64,000 bases of DNA from Vibrio sinaloensis DSM 21326 (GCF_000189275.1 NZ_AEVT01000117.1:1-64000); one strand, 5' to 3'. Positions 51,909 through 60,982 are shown, counted from the stretch's first letter. Program-made: numbers and translations. The notes: generated from the sequence alone by a model not told the origin.

Positions 51909-53276
51909 ATGAAAAAACTAAACATTGCCCTCGCAGTTGGCGCTACACTTTTAGCGGGTTGTGGCACACTCAATTCTCAAACTTCAGCTGTCAGTCCTAT
52001 GGATGTAAAAATTGCTACGTATAACCTCTCTTTTGATCGCGCGACGTTCCAAGAGCTGGTGGCAGAGATGCAAATCCCACCTGCGCAACAAACCAAGTTA
52101 GTCACAGGCTACTTGGCTAATGCCCTTTCCCCTGCGGACCGAAAAGCGGCAGAAAAAGTCATTCAAATTCGTAATGTTGCGGCGATCATCCAGAAAAATC
52201 GCCCAGATGTGTTGATGATGGCTGAATTTAACAATGATGGTACAGGTAAGAATAAGTCTGCACTGATTGGTTTTCAAAACAACTACTTGTCAGTAGGACA
52301 AAGCTTGCAAGGTGCGGGAGGCGAAGCCAGCTTATCGCCAATCGAGTATCCTTTTTTTGAGTCTTATTCCACCAATACTGGCTTAGTCAGTGAGCTTGAT
52401 TTAGACAACAATGGGGTGGCCGGTCAACTGCCGGGCGATGCATGGGGCTTTGGCTTCTATCACGGTCAATATGCCTTTGCTCTAATGTCCAAATACCCAA
52501 TAGATACCGACAACACACGTACTTTCCAACAGTTCAAATGGAAAGACCTACCGGGTGCCAGTATTCCTAAAATCACCAAATGTCATGACCCGTACAATAA
52601 GATCCCACAAGGCATGGCGTGCGGCGATGATTGGTACAGCGCAAAAGAGTGGCCACAAATTCGTTTGTCTTCTAAAAACCACGTCGATGCGCCAATCATT
52701 GTTCCAACGGCAAATGGTGACCAAGTGATCCACTTGTTAATGTCTCACCCGACACCACCAGTGTTTGACACAGGTAAGAACCAAATGCAAAACGCAGCGG
52801 AAGTAGAGTTCTGGCACCACTATATTCAAGATGCAGACTTCTTCTATGACGATGCGGGCAAACAAGGTGGTCTAGATAAAGGCCAACACTTTGTCATTAT
52901 GGGCGATCTTAACCTAGACCCGGTTGCCGGAGATGGACTAAGCAATGTGATGCAAGCGTTACACAGCGACCCGTTGCTCAATCAAAACGTGATGAATGGG
53001 TCGCTCTATCCGACCAGCGAAGGGGCGATTGAACATATCGACTCTACCGGTAAATCTCACCCGCAACCTGATCGAGTGACCTCAACCTTTGGTCTCGGTG
53101 TTGATTACGCCATGCCATCGGCAACACTCAACGTGGTCGACTCTGGAGTCTACTGGGTGACGTCACAACAAGAAGGCTACTCACTGTTTAACGACCAACG
53201 GGTGGGCAAATACGGTAATGGTAAGGATGTCTCCTCCGATCATCGTATGATTTGGATTAAAGCCTCATTGGATTAA
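51909..53276 (+). CDS. Lipoprotein with endonuclease/exonuclease/phosphatase fold
   Basis: 455 residues from the ATG at 51909. Signal peptide with lipobox LLAGC. EEP-fold features: KIATYNLSF at the first strand, DVLMMAEFNNDG (metal Glu), FVIMGDLNLDP, and the terminal SSDHRMIWIKAS. Residues WHHYIQDADFFYDD lie between. Outer-membrane or surface-anchored hydrolase of phosphodiesters or phosphomonoesters; whether it is a nuclease, a phosphatase or a sphingomyelinase-like enzyme cannot be decided. No operon partner. Confidence 0.84.
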   Translation: MKKLNIALAVGATLLAGCGTLNSQTSAVSPMDVKIATYNLSFDRATFQELVAEMQIPPAQQTKLVTGYLANALSPADRKAAEKVIQIRNVAAIIQKNRPDVLMMAEFNNDGTGKNKSALIGFQNNYLSVGQSLQGAGGEASLSPIEYPFFESYSTNTGLVSELDLDNNGVAGQLPGDAWGFGFYHGQYAFALMSKYPIDTDNTRTFQQFKWKDLPGASIPKITKCHDPYNKIPQGMACGDDWYSAKEWPQIRLSSKNHVDAPIIVPTANGDQVIHLLMSHPTPPVFDTGKNQMQNAAEVEFWHHYIQDADFFYDDAGKQGGLDKGQHFVIMGDLNLDPVAGDGLSNVMQALHSDPLLNQNVMNGSLYPTSEGAIEHIDSTGKSHPQPDRVTSTFGLGVDYAMPSATLNVVDSGVYWVTSQQEGYSLFNDQRVGKYGNGKDVSSDHRMIWIKASLD

Positions 53277-53421
53277 CGGCTATTTAACCATTCTGCGCCC
53301 TTGCGGTTTTTGGGCGCATGAATGGGCACAGCGCACAAAAGTCAGCGAGTTATTCGCCTCGGCAAGCGCCCCTCTTTATACTGACTGCCCATCAATCAAG
53401 CTGAACATTGCCCAATCCCAA

Positions 53422-53934
53422 ATGCTATCACTTCCTCTTTTCGACTTCTGCCGTAGTAATGAATTACCCGCTGTTAACCTTCAAGGACTCACCGCAGAAC
53501 AAGGTGACAAACTCCGTCAAGATTACGGGTTACTTAAAAAGCAACTCTGTGAGCTGCCACATTTGGCGGGCCATATCTATATGCACTTGTCACTACCACA
53601 CAGTGAGTGGATAGCGGATTGTGTGGTGTTGTATCGAGGGCTGATCTTTGTCATCGCCATTGACCAACAAAGTGACACTTATCAGCAGCACGATTTGGTG
53701 ACAGCTCATGCAATGGCGAGAGCTCTTAAAGAACACCATAGCGCGAGCAGAGATAAATTCATCATCCCGGTGTTACTTGCGCCAAATGCAGCCCCGCAAG
53801 GCAGCGCAATTCAGGTGTCAGAAGATCTGGTTGCGGCTACAATGTGTGATACGGGCGAACATTTAGCCGCCTTAATTGAACACTTTTCTAACCAGTATAA
53901 AGATGATGAAATCCTTGCTGATGAGTGGTTATAG
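53422..53934 (+). CDS. 170-residue protein, function unknown (possible nuclease-like fold)
   Basis: No signal peptide or membrane span. The central segment IADCVVLYRGLIFVIAIDQQ followed by YQQHDLVTAHAMARALKEHH and KFIIPVLLAPNAA looks like the N-terminal part of DUF2075/NERD-type proteins, where the pattern [D]VVLFYK..FVIE..K is the core of a restriction-nuclease-like fold (remembered, tentative). Here the usual E-x-K is altered to AIDQQ, so catalysis is doubtful. The helicase part found in longer relatives is missing. It follows the EEP gene by 145 bases with the same orientation. Confidence 0.45.
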   Translation: MLSLPLFDFCRSNELPAVNLQGLTAEQGDKLRQDYGLLKKQLCELPHLAGHIYMHLSLPHSEWIADCVVLYRGLIFVIAIDQQSDTYQQHDLVTAHAMARALKEHHSASRDKFIIPVLLAPNAAPQGSAIQVSEDLVAATMCDTGEHLAALIEHFSNQYKDDEILADEWL

Positions 53935-54063
53935 ATGGGCATGAGTTGAAATGTCTTTTGCGGTCACGATCCGGCTCTAAAGGCCTCATCCAGTTTTATT
54001 AATTTTAATAGTCTGCCGATTTGCTGATCTGGATAGACCATTTAATTGCAGTGCTTCATGTAT

Positions 54064-54076
54064 ACTGCGCTGCAGT
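54064..54076 (+). promoter_or_regulatory. ACTGC-GCT-GCAGT palindrome upstream of DUF3581
   Basis: Exact 5-base arms around GCT, overlapping the likely promoter, 21 bases before the ATG. Not a LexA box (spacing wrong). Candidate operator. Confidence 0.4.
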
Positions 54077-54097
54077 TATAGCCAGACGAATAAGAGT

Positions 54098-54823
54098 ATG
54101 TTTCTGACACCGTATTTTTCGCAAGATAGCGACCAATTCCAATTCACACGCCAACAAGCAAGTCACTTTGCTAAAAAGGTGGCGGGTGATTTCAACCCAA
54201 TTCACGATGAAGACAACAAGCGCTTCTGTGTGCCTGGCGATCTGCTGTTCGCGGTACTGCTAAGCAAAGAAGGCATCAGCCAAAAAATGCGCTTTGATTT
54301 CTCGGGTATGGTCAATGATGGGATTGCCCTTTCTGTCGATAACAAGTGCGATAAAGAGAGCGCTGTAATCGATGCGAACGGTAAAGAGTACCTGCATATG
54401 ACTCGTGAAGGTGACGTTAACCACAATCCTGAGTTTATCCAGCATGTTGTAACCAGCTATGTTCAGTTTTCTGGGATGAACTTCCCGCACATCATGGTTC
54501 CTCTAATGGAAGAACAACAAGCCATGATTAACTGCCAACGTCCTTTGGTGATTTACGAAAGCATGGAAGTTGAATTCGATCGCCTAGACCTTTCTCACCC
54601 AGAAGTGGACTTCACTGGCGCGACCTTTGACGTGGATGGCAAACGTGGCCTAGTGACACTGAACTTTGCGTTCAAAGAAGATGGCGAAATTGTTGGTAAA
54701 GGCATTAAACGCATGGTGGCAAGTGGTTTAAAACCATACGACCAAGCGGCTGTCGACGATCTTGTTGAGCGCTTTAATGCGCGTAAAGACGCCTTCCTCG
54801 AGCAATTCGCTAACGCAGCCTAA
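54098..54823 (+). CDS. DUF3581 domain protein (hotdog-like)
   Basis: 241 residues. N-terminal FTRQQASHFAKKVAGDFNPIHDED resembles the MaoC/FabZ-type hotdog motif (ADFNPIH); the middle has NFPHIMVPLMEEQQ and the C-terminal half repeats a hotdog-like pattern (FDVDGKRGLVTLNFAFKEDGE). It belongs to the DUF3581 family of gammaproteobacteria. Function unknown; a thioester or acyl-CoA related role is suggested only by the fold. Terminator follows 17 bases later. Confidence 0.78.
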   Translation: MFLTPYFSQDSDQFQFTRQQASHFAKKVAGDFNPIHDEDNKRFCVPGDLLFAVLLSKEGISQKMRFDFSGMVNDGIALSVDNKCDKESAVIDANGKEYLHMTREGDVNHNPEFIQHVVTSYVQFSGMNFPHIMVPLMEEQQAMINCQRPLVIYESMEVEFDRLDLSHPEVDFTGATFDVDGKRGLVTLNFAFKEDGEIVGKGIKRMVASGLKPYDQAAVDDLVERFNARKDAFLEQFANAA

Positions 54824-54839
54824 TCTAAAAACAATGACC

Positions 54840-54868
54840 AAACGCCAGCGACTTTCGCTGGCGTTTTT
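54840..54868. terminator. Terminator between DUF3581 and the channel gene
   Basis: AAACGCCAGCG, loop ACTTT, CGCTGGCGTTTTT. Between convergent genes. Confidence 0.85.
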
Positions 54869-54875
54869 GATTCTG

Positions 54876-55853
54876 CTATCGGGTCATTTTCTTCACAAAT
54901 ACCACGACAAACAAAGCCATGGTAAAACTGCCTAGAAACGCTTCAACCGCGGCGATAAATCTGGCTACCCCAACAGGCGAAATATCCCCATAGCCCAACG
55001 TGGTGAAAGTCACGACACTGAAATAGAGCGAGTTAAAGAACTCGAGAACGTAGAATTTCCAGCCCGTCACTCCCTCATAAATCGGATGCTCTCCAGTGGT
55101 GTCGAGAAAGAAGTACGCCATTGCACAGACGAAGATAAGGAAAATTGAAAACAACACGACACGCAATGGATCTTCACCATAACCGCAGAACAGATCCACC
55201 GATTTGGAGATACCACGCTTAAGACTAAACTTAGGCATCTGATAACGCCGAAAGCGCATCTCGCGCTTGAAAAAGTCTCCCGCCATCTCAAACAAGCCTT
55301 GTTTCTCGCACTGCTTGCGGATGTTGCGACACACCTCTTCTGCCTCTTGGCATAAACATGCTGCTAATTTTCTGTCTCGTTGCTTTAGCGCTTGTTTTGC
55401 CTGCCACTCTTGTTTGAGATAACGCCCCCACTCAACATTCTCAAGTTTCGCTCGACCTAGCTCAGCGCCCAGTAAGTTGCAATGATCGAGCTTGGCACAA
55501 TGCAGATTAGCCCCAAGCAACTTGGCTTTCATTAACGATGAACCACGTAGATCCAAACCAAAGAAATGTGCATCACTCAAATCCGCTCGATAAAAATCAG
55601 CGTTACGACATGAGTAGCCTTCTTTACACCCCCGGTTGACTAAATCGAGGTCTACTAAGTTTGTTCTTGCCAACTGAAATCCGTCGAGAGGTTTACCCGC
55701 TGCGGCCCATTGTTCAACCTGTTCTTTTACGTCGTCTTTGCTTTTATCTATCTTGGGATCGTGCCAGTAACATAGACCGGACTCTCCACTAGGTTGATCG
55801 CAGCACCAGCCATCGGGATTTCGATAGCTGCATCGGCCATGTTCAGATTTCAT
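54876..55853 (-). CDS. Cys-rich / pentapeptide-repeat / K+ channel fusion
   Basis: 325 residues. N-terminal Cys8, Cys17/18, Cys28 and His31 make a small zinc-finger-like module (CCDQPSGESGLCYWHDP). Residues about 56-140 form a pentapeptide-repeat block with A[DN]LxG-type pentads (NADFYRADLSDAHFFGLDL and SSLMKAKLLGANLHCAKL). Then a charged linker and, from about 230, a two-TM potassium-channel domain: TM1, pore with TTLGYGDISP selectivity filter, TM2 (FIAAVEAFLGSFTMALFVVV). Single-pore subunits of this type assemble as tetramers. A cytoplasmic zinc/pentapeptide sensor in front of the pore is the unusual part. Confidence 0.85.
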   Translation of the reverse strand: MKSEHGRCSYRNPDGWCCDQPSGESGLCYWHDPKIDKSKDDVKEQVEQWAAAGKPLDGFQLARTNLVDLDLVNRGCKEGYSCRNADFYRADLSDAHFFGLDLRGSSLMKAKLLGANLHCAKLDHCNLLGAELGRAKLENVEWGRYLKQEWQAKQALKQRDRKLAACLCQEAEEVCRNIRKQCEKQGLFEMAGDFFKREMRFRRYQMPKFSLKRGISKSVDLFCGYGEDPLRVVLFSIFLIFVCAMAYFFLDTTGEHPIYEGVTGWKFYVLEFFNSLYFSVVTFTTLGYGDISPVGVARFIAAVEAFLGSFTMALFVVVFVKKMTR

Positions 55854-55934
55854 ATGTGCGCTGCCCTAGAAATGCGTGCGTTTATCAGTCGCTCGTCATC
55901 TCTAAGTGTAGTGGGTGCATATCGATGTGCAGGA

Positions 55935-56837
55935 CTATTTTACATTTTTATCAGTAATCACCTGTTGTCGCAGCCATTGTTTGAATAAACGTGTTGGAGG
56001 GTTATCGACATGGGTAATAATGAAATAGCCCGCATTGGCTTTTATCGCAGCCAGTGGCGCAACTAACCTCTGGCTTATCAGTTCATCCCCTAACAAAGCC
56101 GAGCGGGCAAGTGCAATCCCAACTCCCGCTTCAGCGGCTGACATTGCCATATCGGTACGGTTAAAAAAATGGCCCTTGTTGGTCTCGAAATCTAGGCCAA
56201 CCTGCGACGCCCAATATAACCATTCGTAATCTCGCGGCGCCCCTTGCCAAGGCATCGCATCATGCAGCAAGGTCACTTGATGCCAAGTGGTGGACAACTC
56301 GTTGAGTTCTGGGTGGGCGTTAAAATAGCTGGGGCTCATGACTGGTCGTAATTGTTCTTCAAGCAGTAATTCGGCATCCTCTAACTTATAAGGAATCGGC
56401 CCGTAATCAATCGCGACATCAAAATTACGGTTATCACTGTCAACCAACGCCCCTTCCGCGAAGGTATGAATCTGGATCTCTGGGTGCTGCTTTTGAAAAT
56501 CTTCCAGTCTCGGCACCAACCATTTAAACGCAAACGACGGCGTCAGCTTAAGCCGTATCTGCTTGCTTTCAGTCACTCGAGTGAGCTGATAGACATTCTC
56601 TTCAATCGCCGTTAAATGGTGATCCACAGACTCCACCAGCCTTTGTCCTTGTTCGGTTAAACGAATCCCTCGAGCGTGGCGTTCAAAAGCCGTAAAACCT
56701 AATCGCAGCTCGATGTTTTGCAGTTGTTGGCTTACCGCCCCAGTCGTGAGATTGAGCTCTTTTGCTGCGCTAGTGAGGCTAGAGTGGCGGGAAACTTGGC
56801 AGATTAAATGAATACCGTGGAGCAATGCTGACTTCAT
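55935..56837 (-). CDS. LysR-type regulator of dadA (GcvA/DsdC-like)
   Basis: 300 residues. Helix-turn-helix at the N-terminus: HLICQVSRHSSLTSAAKELN, LTTGAVSQQLQNIELRLGFT; effector domain follows (KLTPSFAFKWLVPRLEDFQKQ), as in GcvA/DsdC regulators. Divergent from dadA with 100 bases between, an arrangement typical of a direct activator. Likely effector a D-amino acid (inference). Confidence 0.88.
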   Translation of the reverse strand: MKSALLHGIHLICQVSRHSSLTSAAKELNLTTGAVSQQLQNIELRLGFTAFERHARGIRLTEQGQRLVESVDHHLTAIEENVYQLTRVTESKQIRLKLTPSFAFKWLVPRLEDFQKQHPEIQIHTFAEGALVDSDNRNFDVAIDYGPIPYKLEDAELLLEEQLRPVMSPSYFNAHPELNELSTTWHQVTLLHDAMPWQGAPRDYEWLYWASQVGLDFETNKGHFFNRTDMAMSAAEAGVGIALARSALLGDELISQRLVAPLAAIKANAGYFIITHVDNPPTRLFKQWLRQQVITDKNVK

Positions 56838-56937
56838 AAGCTTTTAGTTTTCTAAACAATGATATTAATTCTTATCGATTGTTAAACAGATGTAAATAGC
56901 CGACTCTAGCCCAAATTGAACTAAAACGGAGTCGCCA

Positions 56938-58182
56938 GTGAAAGTCGTGGTGTTAGGAAGTGGTGTCGTTGGACTCACCAGCGCGTGGTATTTATCACAA
57001 GCTGGGTGTGACGTGACCGTCGTAGATAGACAAGCCCGAGCGGCAGAAGAGACCAGCTTTGCTAACGCCGGCCAAATTTCTTATGGTTATTCGTCACCTT
57101 GGGCCGCTCCGGGGATTCCGAAAAAAGCGATTAAGTGGCTATTTGAAGAACATGCACCGTTGAAGGTAAAGCCAAGTTTAAGCCCAGAGCTTATGAGCTG
57201 GGCGAGTAAAATGTTACTTAACTGTCAGCTTGATAAGTATCGAATCAACAAAGCCCGTATGCTGACCATCGCCAATCACAGTAAAGTGTGTTTAGCTGAG
57301 TTAAACAAACAGTTGCAACTCGATTATCAAGGCAGGACGCAAGGAACACTGCAAATTTTTCGTAATCCCGCTCAACTGAAAGCGGTAGAAAAAGACATCC
57401 AGTTGCTAGAAGAAAGTGGCACTCGCTACCAATTGCTTGATACCGAGCAATGTCTAAAACAAGAGCCGGGCTTAATGGCCATGCAAGGTGATCTTGTGGG
57501 TGGGCTCTACCTTCCAGATGATGAAACAGGTGACTGCTATCTGTTTTGCCAGCAGCTGCAAGAAAAAGCTCAGGCGGCGGGTGTTCAGTTTCTCTATAAC
57601 ACTGAAGTCACGCGCTTAGTTGTAGAAAAACAGACCATAGTGGCCGCGCAAACGACCGCTGGACAAATCGAAGCCGATGCGTTTGTTGTCGCATTAGGCA
57701 GTTACTCTAAGACACTACTAGGCGACCTCGGGATTGATGTGCCCATCTACCCAGTCAAGGGTTACTCGCTGACGCTGCCGATCATCAACGAGCAGTTCTC
57801 GCCGCAATCCACCATCATGGACGAGACCTATAAGGTCGCGTTAACGCGATTCGATCAACGTATTCGAGTCGCAGGTACCGCTGAGCTCGCCGGCTTTGAC
57901 CCCGCGTTACCAGAAAAACGCCTAGCCACCTTAAATCATGTGGTATCGAATCTTTTTCCTGATGGGACCGACTTGGCGCAAGCCGAGTATTGGAGTGGAT
58001 TTAGACCCATGACACCCGATGGAACGCCAATCATCGGAGCAACGCCGATCCACAACTTATATACCAACACTGGTCATGGCACCTTAGGTTGGACGATGGC
58101 TTGTGGTTCAGCCGAGATACTCAGTCAGATCGTGACCCAACAAAGTCACCAATATGAGGCGCTCAGCTGCCATCGATATTAG
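56938..58182 (+). CDS. dadA: D-amino acid dehydrogenase small subunit (DadA)
   Basis: FAD enzyme at the inner membrane face: oxidises D-alanine and other D-amino acids to 2-oxo acids and ammonia, passing electrons to quinone. 414 residues, GTG start (ACGGAG about seven bases upstream). Dinucleotide-binding VVVLGSGVVGLTSAWYL; EETSFANAGQISYGYSSPWAAPGIP is the DadA signature; terminal TNTGHGTLGWTMACGSAE. No dadX racemase adjacent. Forms a functional group with the divergent LysR and with the alanine symporter 286 bases downstream. Confidence 0.95.
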   Translation: MKVVVLGSGVVGLTSAWYLSQAGCDVTVVDRQARAAEETSFANAGQISYGYSSPWAAPGIPKKAIKWLFEEHAPLKVKPSLSPELMSWASKMLLNCQLDKYRINKARMLTIANHSKVCLAELNKQLQLDYQGRTQGTLQIFRNPAQLKAVEKDIQLLEESGTRYQLLDTEQCLKQEPGLMAMQGDLVGGLYLPDDETGDCYLFCQQLQEKAQAAGVQFLYNTEVTRLVVEKQTIVAAQTTAGQIEADAFVVALGSYSKTLLGDLGIDVPIYPVKGYSLTLPIINEQFSPQSTIMDETYKVALTRFDQRIRVAGTAELAGFDPALPEKRLATLNHVVSNLFPDGTDLAQAEYWSGFRPMTPDGTPIIGATPIHNLYTNTGHGTLGWTMACGSAEILSQIVTQQSHQYEALSCHRY

Positions 58183-58468
58183 CCAGTAGCTCTCGCTAAG
58201 CTGAACACCAGTTTCAGCATAAACCAGTACTTAAAAACCCTGACGCGCAACATAAAGCGCTCGGGGTTAAAGTGCGTTTTTATACATTCCCGCCTATTTT
58301 CATCATTGAAACCGTCAATATGTTCATCTTTTAACATTTATTTAGCATTTTGTGCCTAAGTTCACGCAAATAAACTTTAAAGAATAAATTTATTAACAAA
58401 CCGATTACAGAAAGGGTAATATCCTGTTCAGAAAACAACCATTACAAACTAAAAACAGGGAAATACTT

Positions 58469-60007
58469 ATGCAGTCATTCGTTGATTTTTTGAATGGAAT
58501 CATCTGGAGTCCGGTGCTGATTTATTTGTGCCTCGGCGCTGGTTTGTTCTATTCGATCATGACTCGTTTCGTACAAATTCGTCACTTTAGCGAAATGTGG
58601 CGCTTGCTACTTTCAGGGAAAAGTTCTTCAAAGGGGATTTCGTCATTCCAGGCACTCGCGGTATCACTATCTGGTCGTGTTGGTACTGGTAACATTGCAG
58701 GTGTTGCTGCGGCAATCGGCTTCGGCGGTCCGGGTGCAGTCTTCTGGATGTGGGTTGTTGCCTTCTTCGGTGCAGCGACCGCTTACGCAGAATCTACCCT
58801 AGCTCAGATCTATAAAGAAGAAGACAACGGAGAATTCCGTGGTGGTCCTGCTTACTACATTGAGAAAGCAATGGGTCAAAAATGGTACGCATGGATCTTC
58901 GCTATTGCGACTATTTTTGCTTGTGGTTTCCTACTACCTGGCGTTCAGTCCAACAGTATCGGTAACGCAGTAGAAGCGGCATTCGGCTCAGGCGCAATGA
59001 TTGAAACCGCGATCGGTACCTTTAGCTTCGCAAAAATTTTCACTGGTACGCTAATTTCAGTCATCCTGGCGTTCATCATCTTTGGTGGCGTTAAACGTAT
59101 TGCTAACTTTACCCAAATCGTTGTTCCATTCATGGCATTGGCTTACATCGTGACGGCGTTCATCATCATCCTACTTAACATTGGTGAAGTACCTCGCGTA
59201 TTCGCAATGATTGTTGGTGACGCATTTACGCCTATGGCAGGTGTTGGTGCTGCAATCGGTTGGGGTGTGAAACGTGGTGTTTACTCTAACGAAGCAGGTC
59301 AAGGTACAGGCCCTCACGCGGCGGCGGCAGCAAGCGTTGACCACCCAGCTCAGCAAGGCCTTGTTCAGTCGTTCTCTATCTACATCGACACATTGCTCGT
59401 TTGTTCAGCAACCGCGTTTATGATCATCATTACTGGTGCTTACAACGTTCACGGTGCGGAAGGCTTCCTAGTACAGAACGTGGCAGCAGACATCGCAGCA
59501 AATGGCCCAGTATTTACACAGATGGCGATTGAAAGTGCCCTACCGGGTATTGGTAAACCGTTCATTGCTGTTGCGCTGTTCTTCTTCGCATTCACAACCA
59601 TTCTGGCTTACTACTACATCGCAGAAACAAACATTGCTTACATTCGCCGTACCTTTAAGGTAAACGGCCTAATGTTTATGCTAAAAGTCGCGCTGATTGC
59701 TGTTGTGTTCTACGGTACAGTGAAAACGGCTAACCTAGCTTGGGCAATGGGTGATGTGGGTGTTGGTCTGATGGCATGGCTAAACATTGTCGGCATTTTG
59801 ATTATCTTCTTCATGTCTAAGCCAGCGCTTAAAGCACTGCACGACTACGAAGAGCAACAGAAACAAGGCGTAACTGAGTACACCTTTAACCCAGTTAAAC
59901 TTGGTATCAAAGGCGCAGACTACTGGGAAGACAAATACCGTCGTAAGACAGGGAAAGAGCCTTCATCGGAAGTGGAATCTAAGCCTGTAGAACAACCTTC
60001 TACTTAA
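58469..60007 (+). CDS. AGCS family sodium/alanine symporter
   Basis: 512 residues, about 11 hydrophobic segments. Motifs: SPVLIYLCLGAGLFYSIMTRFVQIRHF, SFQALAVSLSGRVGTGNIAGVAAAIGFGGPGAVFWMW, and GVKRGVYSNEAGQGTGPHAAAA; all classic AGCS. Imports alanine or glycine with Na+. C-terminal tail is charged and cytoplasmic. Its position after dadA fits alanine uptake and use. No glycine riboswitch consensus is visible upstream. Confidence 0.93.
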   Translation: MQSFVDFLNGIIWSPVLIYLCLGAGLFYSIMTRFVQIRHFSEMWRLLLSGKSSSKGISSFQALAVSLSGRVGTGNIAGVAAAIGFGGPGAVFWMWVVAFFGAATAYAESTLAQIYKEEDNGEFRGGPAYYIEKAMGQKWYAWIFAIATIFACGFLLPGVQSNSIGNAVEAAFGSGAMIETAIGTFSFAKIFTGTLISVILAFIIFGGVKRIANFTQIVVPFMALAYIVTAFIIILLNIGEVPRVFAMIVGDAFTPMAGVGAAIGWGVKRGVYSNEAGQGTGPHAAAAASVDHPAQQGLVQSFSIYIDTLLVCSATAFMIIITGAYNVHGAEGFLVQNVAADIAANGPVFTQMAIESALPGIGKPFIAVALFFFAFTTILAYYYIAETNIAYIRRTFKVNGLMFMLKVALIAVVFYGTVKTANLAWAMGDVGVGLMAWLNIVGILIIFFMSKPALKALHDYEEQQKQGVTEYTFNPVKLGIKGADYWEDKYRRKTGKEPSSEVESKPVEQPST

Positions 60008-60044
60008 AAGCGACAAATTACAATCACAAAAAGCAGTGGTAAAA

Positions 60045-60073
60045 AAAGGGGTTAGCCGATGGCTAACCCCTTT
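60045..60073. terminator. Bidirectional terminator symporter / acetate transporter
   Basis: AAAGGGGTTAGCC, loop GAT, GGCTAACCCCTTT; A tract before and TTGTT after. Confidence 0.85.
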
Positions 60074-60141
60074 GTTATTACTGTTCCCATATACTTCAGC
60101 CCCGACGTTTTCAGGCAAACATCGATGCTTCATATTCTTTA

Positions 60142-60738
60142 TTATGCCGCGACTTGTTCTAGCTCAACTTGGTCAGCTGCTTTCTTCTCACCGATAGGAA
60201 GAATCGTGCGGCCGTATTCGTTGTTTAGCACCTGTGCCATCGCAAAGTAAATTGCGCTTGCGCCACAGAAGATACCTTCAAAGCCTGCGATAGTGCCAAT
60301 CAGTTCACTGCCAGTGAAATCACGAGCGGCCAGCAGGAAGAATAGAATCGTTAGAGATCCAAACACGACTTGTTTAGCAACTGGGTAGCACAATGAGCCA
60401 ATAAACATAAAGCCAGTGAATACACCCCATAGTAGTAGGTACCAGCCCATGAAGCTTGCTGGGCTTGCTGGAAGACCCATATATGGCATCACGATAAGAC
60501 CAACTAGCGTTAGCCAGAATAGACCGTAAGAAGTGAACGCAGTTGTACCAAAAGTGTCACCACGTTTGAAACACATCATGCCAACCAACACTTGGCTCAG
60601 ACCACCGTAAAAAATACCCATCGCTAAAATCATTGAATCGAGAGGGAAAAAGCCTGCGTTGTGGATGTTAAGCAGGATGGTCGTCATACCGAAACCCATT
60701 AGGCCCAGTGGAGCCGGGTTTGCCAGTTTTGTTGACAT
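60142..60738 (-). CDS. satP: Acetate uptake transporter (SatP/GPR1/FUN34/YaaH family)
   Basis: 198 residues from the ATG at 60738, with AAAGG eight bases upstream; the frame begins three codons earlier with GTG. Six hydrophobic segments. Family signature NPAPLGLMGFGMTTILLNIH; FGTTAFTSYGLFW and the G-rich turns (GLPASPASFMGWYLL) agree. Acetate/succinate-proton symport in E. coli SatP. Single gene. Confidence 0.92.
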   Translation of the reverse strand: MSTKLANPAPLGLMGFGMTTILLNIHNAGFFPLDSMILAMGIFYGGLSQVLVGMMCFKRGDTFGTTAFTSYGLFWLTLVGLIVMPYMGLPASPASFMGWYLLLWGVFTGFMFIGSLCYPVAKQVVFGSLTILFFLLAARDFTGSELIGTIAGFEGIFCGASAIYFAMAQVLNNEYGRTILPIGEKKAADQVELEQVAA

Positions 60739-60891
60739 TTTGCGCACCTTTCAAAAAAGTTAATAAAAATTACGCGCGAAGTTTAATCCTGTTCAACAAA
60801 AAAGATAAACATTGAATTTGCAATCTAAGATTACTCAAATCGTTTAATATGAATTTAGCATTAACAGAGTACATATAACACGATGATTTCG

Positions 60892-60917
60892 TGTCACTTT
60901 CATCACTTTAAGTGACA
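60892..60917. promoter_or_regulatory. Inverted repeat upstream of satP
   Basis: TGTCACTT and AAGTGACA, exact 8-base arms with a 10-base spacer, about 155-180 bases before the satP ATG. Resembles but does not match a CRP site. Partly overlaps the chitinase terminator. Confidence 0.4.
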
Positions 60918-60946
60918 AAAAAGCCTCCGCGAATAGCAAGAGGCTT
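60917..60946 (-). terminator. Intrinsic terminator of chitinase gene
   Basis: On the minus strand AAGCCTC ... GAGGCTT followed by TTTTTT. It lies about 40 bases past the stop codon. Confidence 0.78.
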
Positions 60947-60982
60947 AGTCAGATTAAACGTAAAGTAATGCGTTCGTCGCCG

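Noticed and set aside
58236..58268. Hairpin AACCC...GCGC / GCGC...GGGTT after dadA
   Set aside because: The stem has internal mismatches and no T-tract; it cannot be called a terminator with confidence.
58183..58468. Glycine riboswitch before the alanine symporter
   Set aside because: Vibrio cholerae has one before a symporter gene, but the conserved aptamer core (GGAGAG, GCCGAAGG) is not present here.
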